Both the position numbers and the translations under genes were made by a program. Below, in pieces: positions 61,856 to 64,000 of a DNA stretch of 64,000 nucleotides; position 1 is the stretch's first letter; each line of letters starts with the position of its first letter. The stretch comes from Macrobrachium rosenbergii (lineage: Eukaryota; Arthropoda; Malacostraca; Decapoda; Palaemonidae). The notes below the pieces were generated by a model. It was not told where the DNA came from. It worked only from the letters and a program-made list of their open reading frames with translations, and made no database searches. The stretch is from assembly GCF_040412425.1 (NCBI RefSeq), contig NC_089788.1, forward strand, positions 69,597,720-69,661,719. The letters run 5' to 3'.

Positions 61856-62563
61856 ATGTCTGATTCAGGATCTCAAATTAGATATTGCGGGGGGGGTTGT
61901 AAAACTCGTATGTCTCGGTCTAACATAGACCCTCACTCTTCTTGCTCTAACTGTAGAGGGAAATTGTGCACGAATCTGGATAGATGTGATGAATGTTCGT
62001 CTTTGTCTGTGCTTGATTGGCAAAAGTTGGCTAAATATCAGGCAAAATTAAGTAAAGATAGAGCACGTAAGGCTTCGGCCAGAAGTTCCTCCCAGAGTAG
62101 GAGTAGTATTGCCTCTTGTTCTGTTCCTGTTACCCCTCCTGTTCCTATTCCTGCCCCGGAACCTGTTGTTTCCGAACCCACTACCGTGTCAGACCTTCGG
62201 GCAGAATTTGATGGTAAGATTTCGGCTCTTTTCTCTGCGATAGAGAAGATTGGCCAGGATGTGAGTGCGATGTCTAGACATCGAAGTGTTGCGAGTGATA
62301 GTGTTGTGGAGGAGGTGACTGTTCGTCCCCCTCGCTCTCCTAGGTCGAGGCCTCTGTCCGGCTCCCAGGGCTCAGGAGAAGACATGCCGAAAGCCGAAGG
62401 GAGGCGAGTGGGGTCTGCTCACGAGCAGTTGCTCCCTCTAACAGTCCTGTTGCGTCCCAGGCTGTTGCAGCTCGCTATAGTAAAAGCGATGCGGAAGTGT
62501 CTTCTTGTGCTTCTGTTTCGTCGAGGAGGAGTTGGAAGCAGTCAGAGTCTAGTAGGCCGCTGA
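61856..62563 (+). CDS. DIRS-like Gag, N-terminal part
   Basis: I chose the ATG at 61856 because it opens directly into the Cys-rich domain. Residues about 10-45 have C-x3-C, C-x2-C (CSNC), C-x6-C and D-E-C-S-S-L-S, a zinc-binding-like cluster; then D-W-Q-K-L-A-K-Y-Q and a Ser/Arg-rich region. A Pro/Val-rich linker and a short helical segment (RAEFDGKISALFSAIEKI) follow. From about 62400 the original frame is lost; the downstream product in the annotated frame is an artefact, while another frame (62400-62727) keeps the Ser/Arg/Pro character. Confidence 0.65.
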   Translation: MSDSGSQIRYCGGGCKTRMSRSNIDPHSSCSNCRGKLCTNLDRCDECSSLSVLDWQKLAKYQAKLSKDRARKASARSSSQSRSSIASCSVPVTPPVPIPAPEPVVSEPTTVSDLRAEFDGKISALFSAIEKIGQDVSAMSRHRSVASDSVVEEVTVRPPRSPRSRPLSGSQGSGEDMPKAEGRRVGSAHEQLLPLTVLLRPRLLQLAIVKAMRKCLLVLLFRRGGVGSSQSLVGR

Positions 62564-64000
62564 AGAGACGCAGAGCTTCCTCTCCAAGTCAAGTTCCTAT
62601 CAAGAAACTTTCGGCACATTCTCCTCTTCCGTCTTGTAGCTTTTGGGATAGCCCAGAGATCTCTTCTTCTTCAGGCAGTCCGGATGTACGTTCTACGGAT
62701 CGTAGCGGCGCCGGATCCTCCTGTTAGCATGCAAGTAGCGGCTTCCTTCCCGTTGGATCCCAAGTCGGCTTTTATGCCTCGGTTCCTGCCCCCTTTCGCA
62801 AGAGGACAAATTGGACAAGATTTTGAGACTTTTCGAAGGTTTTAAAGCTCCAGCACTTCAGGTTCCTTCTGCAACTGAGGCTCGGTCTCTGCTCCCGCTC
62901 ACGCACCTGGCGCCGCTTCCGCTTTCGCGCGCCTGGCTCCGCTTCCTTTCGCGGCGCCTGGCTCCGCTTCTGATCGCGCTCCTGGCGCCACTTCCGCCCG
63001 CACCGGCCGCAATCACGACGCTACTTTGGCACTTGGCGCCTCTCCAAAACACGTTTCCAAGGCGCACAATGTTTGCGCTTCTAGCGCTACCGTGGTTTTT
63101 GGCGCCTCTTTGGCTCTCGGATCTTCTAAGGCTCCTGACTCCTCTCAAGCTCATGTTTCGGATACGCTTGACGCGGGTCGGGCTCTTGGCGCCTCGGTGA
63201 CGTTCGGCGATACTCAAGAGGATAACGCAAGTTTGGCTCCGGAGACGTTTCTATCGCGGTGCTCCAACTGCTTCAGAGATTCTCTCCCCAGTTTCCGATG
63301 TTTCGGAAGTAGATGATGTTCCGTCTGCTCCTACGTCCAACTTTAAGCATCTCTTACAACTTTTTGAAGAACATTTTCAAGAAGACTTTGCTCCAGCTTC
63401 CCCTTCGTCTCCAACTACGCAGTTTGCCAAGGATTTTAAACCTCCTTCCTCTAGATTTCTGAAGCTGGTCCTGTCTGTTTCGGCGAAAAGAGCTCTCCGA
63501 AGGCAAGAAGGATGGTTGAGCAAGAAAAGATCTCAGGGTAAAACATCTTTTTGTTTTCCCCCTCTCAACTGTCTTTTAAGTCTCGTTCGTGGTATGAGAC
63601 TGGGGAAGTCTTTCCTTGGGAGACTCTGCCTCCTCTCAGGGGGATTTCTCCAGCCTTGTGGATTCTGCCCGTCGCTCAGCTTTTCTTCGTCCGAAGTCGG
63701 CTTCTCGTCTTCGGAAATTGACCATCTGGTGAAGAGTTCCTATAGGATCTTGGAGATCTTTTCTTTTATTGACTGGTCTATAGGAGCCTTGAGCAGGATA
63801 GTGAAAGTCTGTGATCTTCCCCCCAAGACTGCTACAGATCTTGATGCTATTTTGGCCTGCCTGGACAAGGCCATCACGGACGGAACGTCAGAAATTGCCT
63901 CAGTGACTGCTACCGGCATTTTGAAGAAGAGAGCACATTGGATTTCGTTTGTCGCGAGAGGAGTCTCCAGGAACCAGAAATCTGCTCTTCTTTTTGCTCC
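62400..64000 (+). pseudogene. DIRS-like Gag, C-terminal part, multiply frameshifted, partial at window end
   Basis: The coding signal moves between frames. 62400-62727 (VSSCASVSSRRSWKQSESSR) ends at TAG. About 62880-63250 encodes an Ala/Pro/Ser-rich low-complexity linker. About 63290-63530 reads FKHLLQLFEEHFQEDFAP. 63530-63720 changes frame twice (SFKSRSWYETGE; then FSSLVDSARRSAFLRPK). 63705-64000 reads EIDHLVKSSYRILEIFSF, then DLDAILACLDKAITDGTSEI and GILKKRAHWI. These last blocks resemble the conserved C-terminal Gag region I associate with DIRS-like elements in crustaceans. No intact product is possible. Confidence 0.6.

Larger units (their letters stand above)
61557..64000 (+). mobile_element. 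DIRS-like retrotransposon, 5' end and gag region, runs off the window
   Basis: From about 61557 (TACATGAACTTACCTGTTGT) there is a ~300-bp non-coding leader of higher GC content, followed by a gag-type gene. Decapod genomes are known to be rich in DIRS1-like tyrosine-recombinase elements, and both the leader and the Cys-rich N-terminus match my recollection of them. Reverse transcriptase and tyrosine recombinase, which would settle the class, lie beyond 64000. The gag is broken by several frameshifts. Confidence 0.6.

Overview
The window looks like repeat-dominated nuclear DNA of an animal, most likely a decapod crustacean. This rests on long (TA)n, (TC)n and (TG)n arrays, many minisatellites, scattered CCTAACCT-type strings, and decayed transposons. 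A DIRS-like retroelement and a short interspersed repeat near 2.7 kb match what I remember from shrimp-type genomes. That placement is memory-based and was not tested by any search. No prokaryotic gene, rRNA, functional tRNA or CRISPR array is visible, and I see no complete intact host gene.

Layout. 0-5.5 kb: a 27-bp minisatellite, a non-autonomous repeat and very long TA tracts. 5.5-8.5 kb: a large 39-bp minisatellite with higher-order structure, abutting the C-terminus of a Tc1/pogo-like transposase. 8.8-15.4 kb: microsatellites and a 64-bp tandem repeat. 15.4-17.5 kb: a decayed Merlin-type (ISXO2-like) DNA transposon with long inverted repeats. 17.5-24.3 kb: mostly featureless, with one possible terminal exon that has a poly(A) signal. 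24.4-26.6 kb and 46.3-48.4 kb: two copies of an unclassified ~2.1-kb repeat, one carrying a small SINE insertion. 28-30 kb: a CCACCCACA-rich array and a palindrome. 30.2-34 kb: six units of a ~610-bp satellite, joined to a broken coiled-coil coding segment.

35.2-44.8 kb is the most informative part. A ~2-kb repeat occurs twice (blocks A and B). Block A is split by a 785-bp Merlin-like insertion with an 8-bp target duplication, and block B preserves the empty site. Between the blocks lies the 5' part of an LTR retrotransposon: a tRNA-Leu primer-binding site, gag with a zinc knuckle, and an aspartic protease. Gag and protease are in one frame, separated only by UGA in the context UGA-CUAG, a known stop-codon readthrough context. 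Block B continues into a ~490-bp inverted arm.

48-60 kb is quieter and holds a decayed LINE (minus strand, ~51-53.4 kb) and a full-length tRNA-derived SINE (55.6-55.9 kb). From ~61.56 kb to the window end is the 5' terminus and gag region of a DIRS-like element, frameshifted several times. The genes here do not form a host pathway; they are layers of mobile elements inserted into one another.
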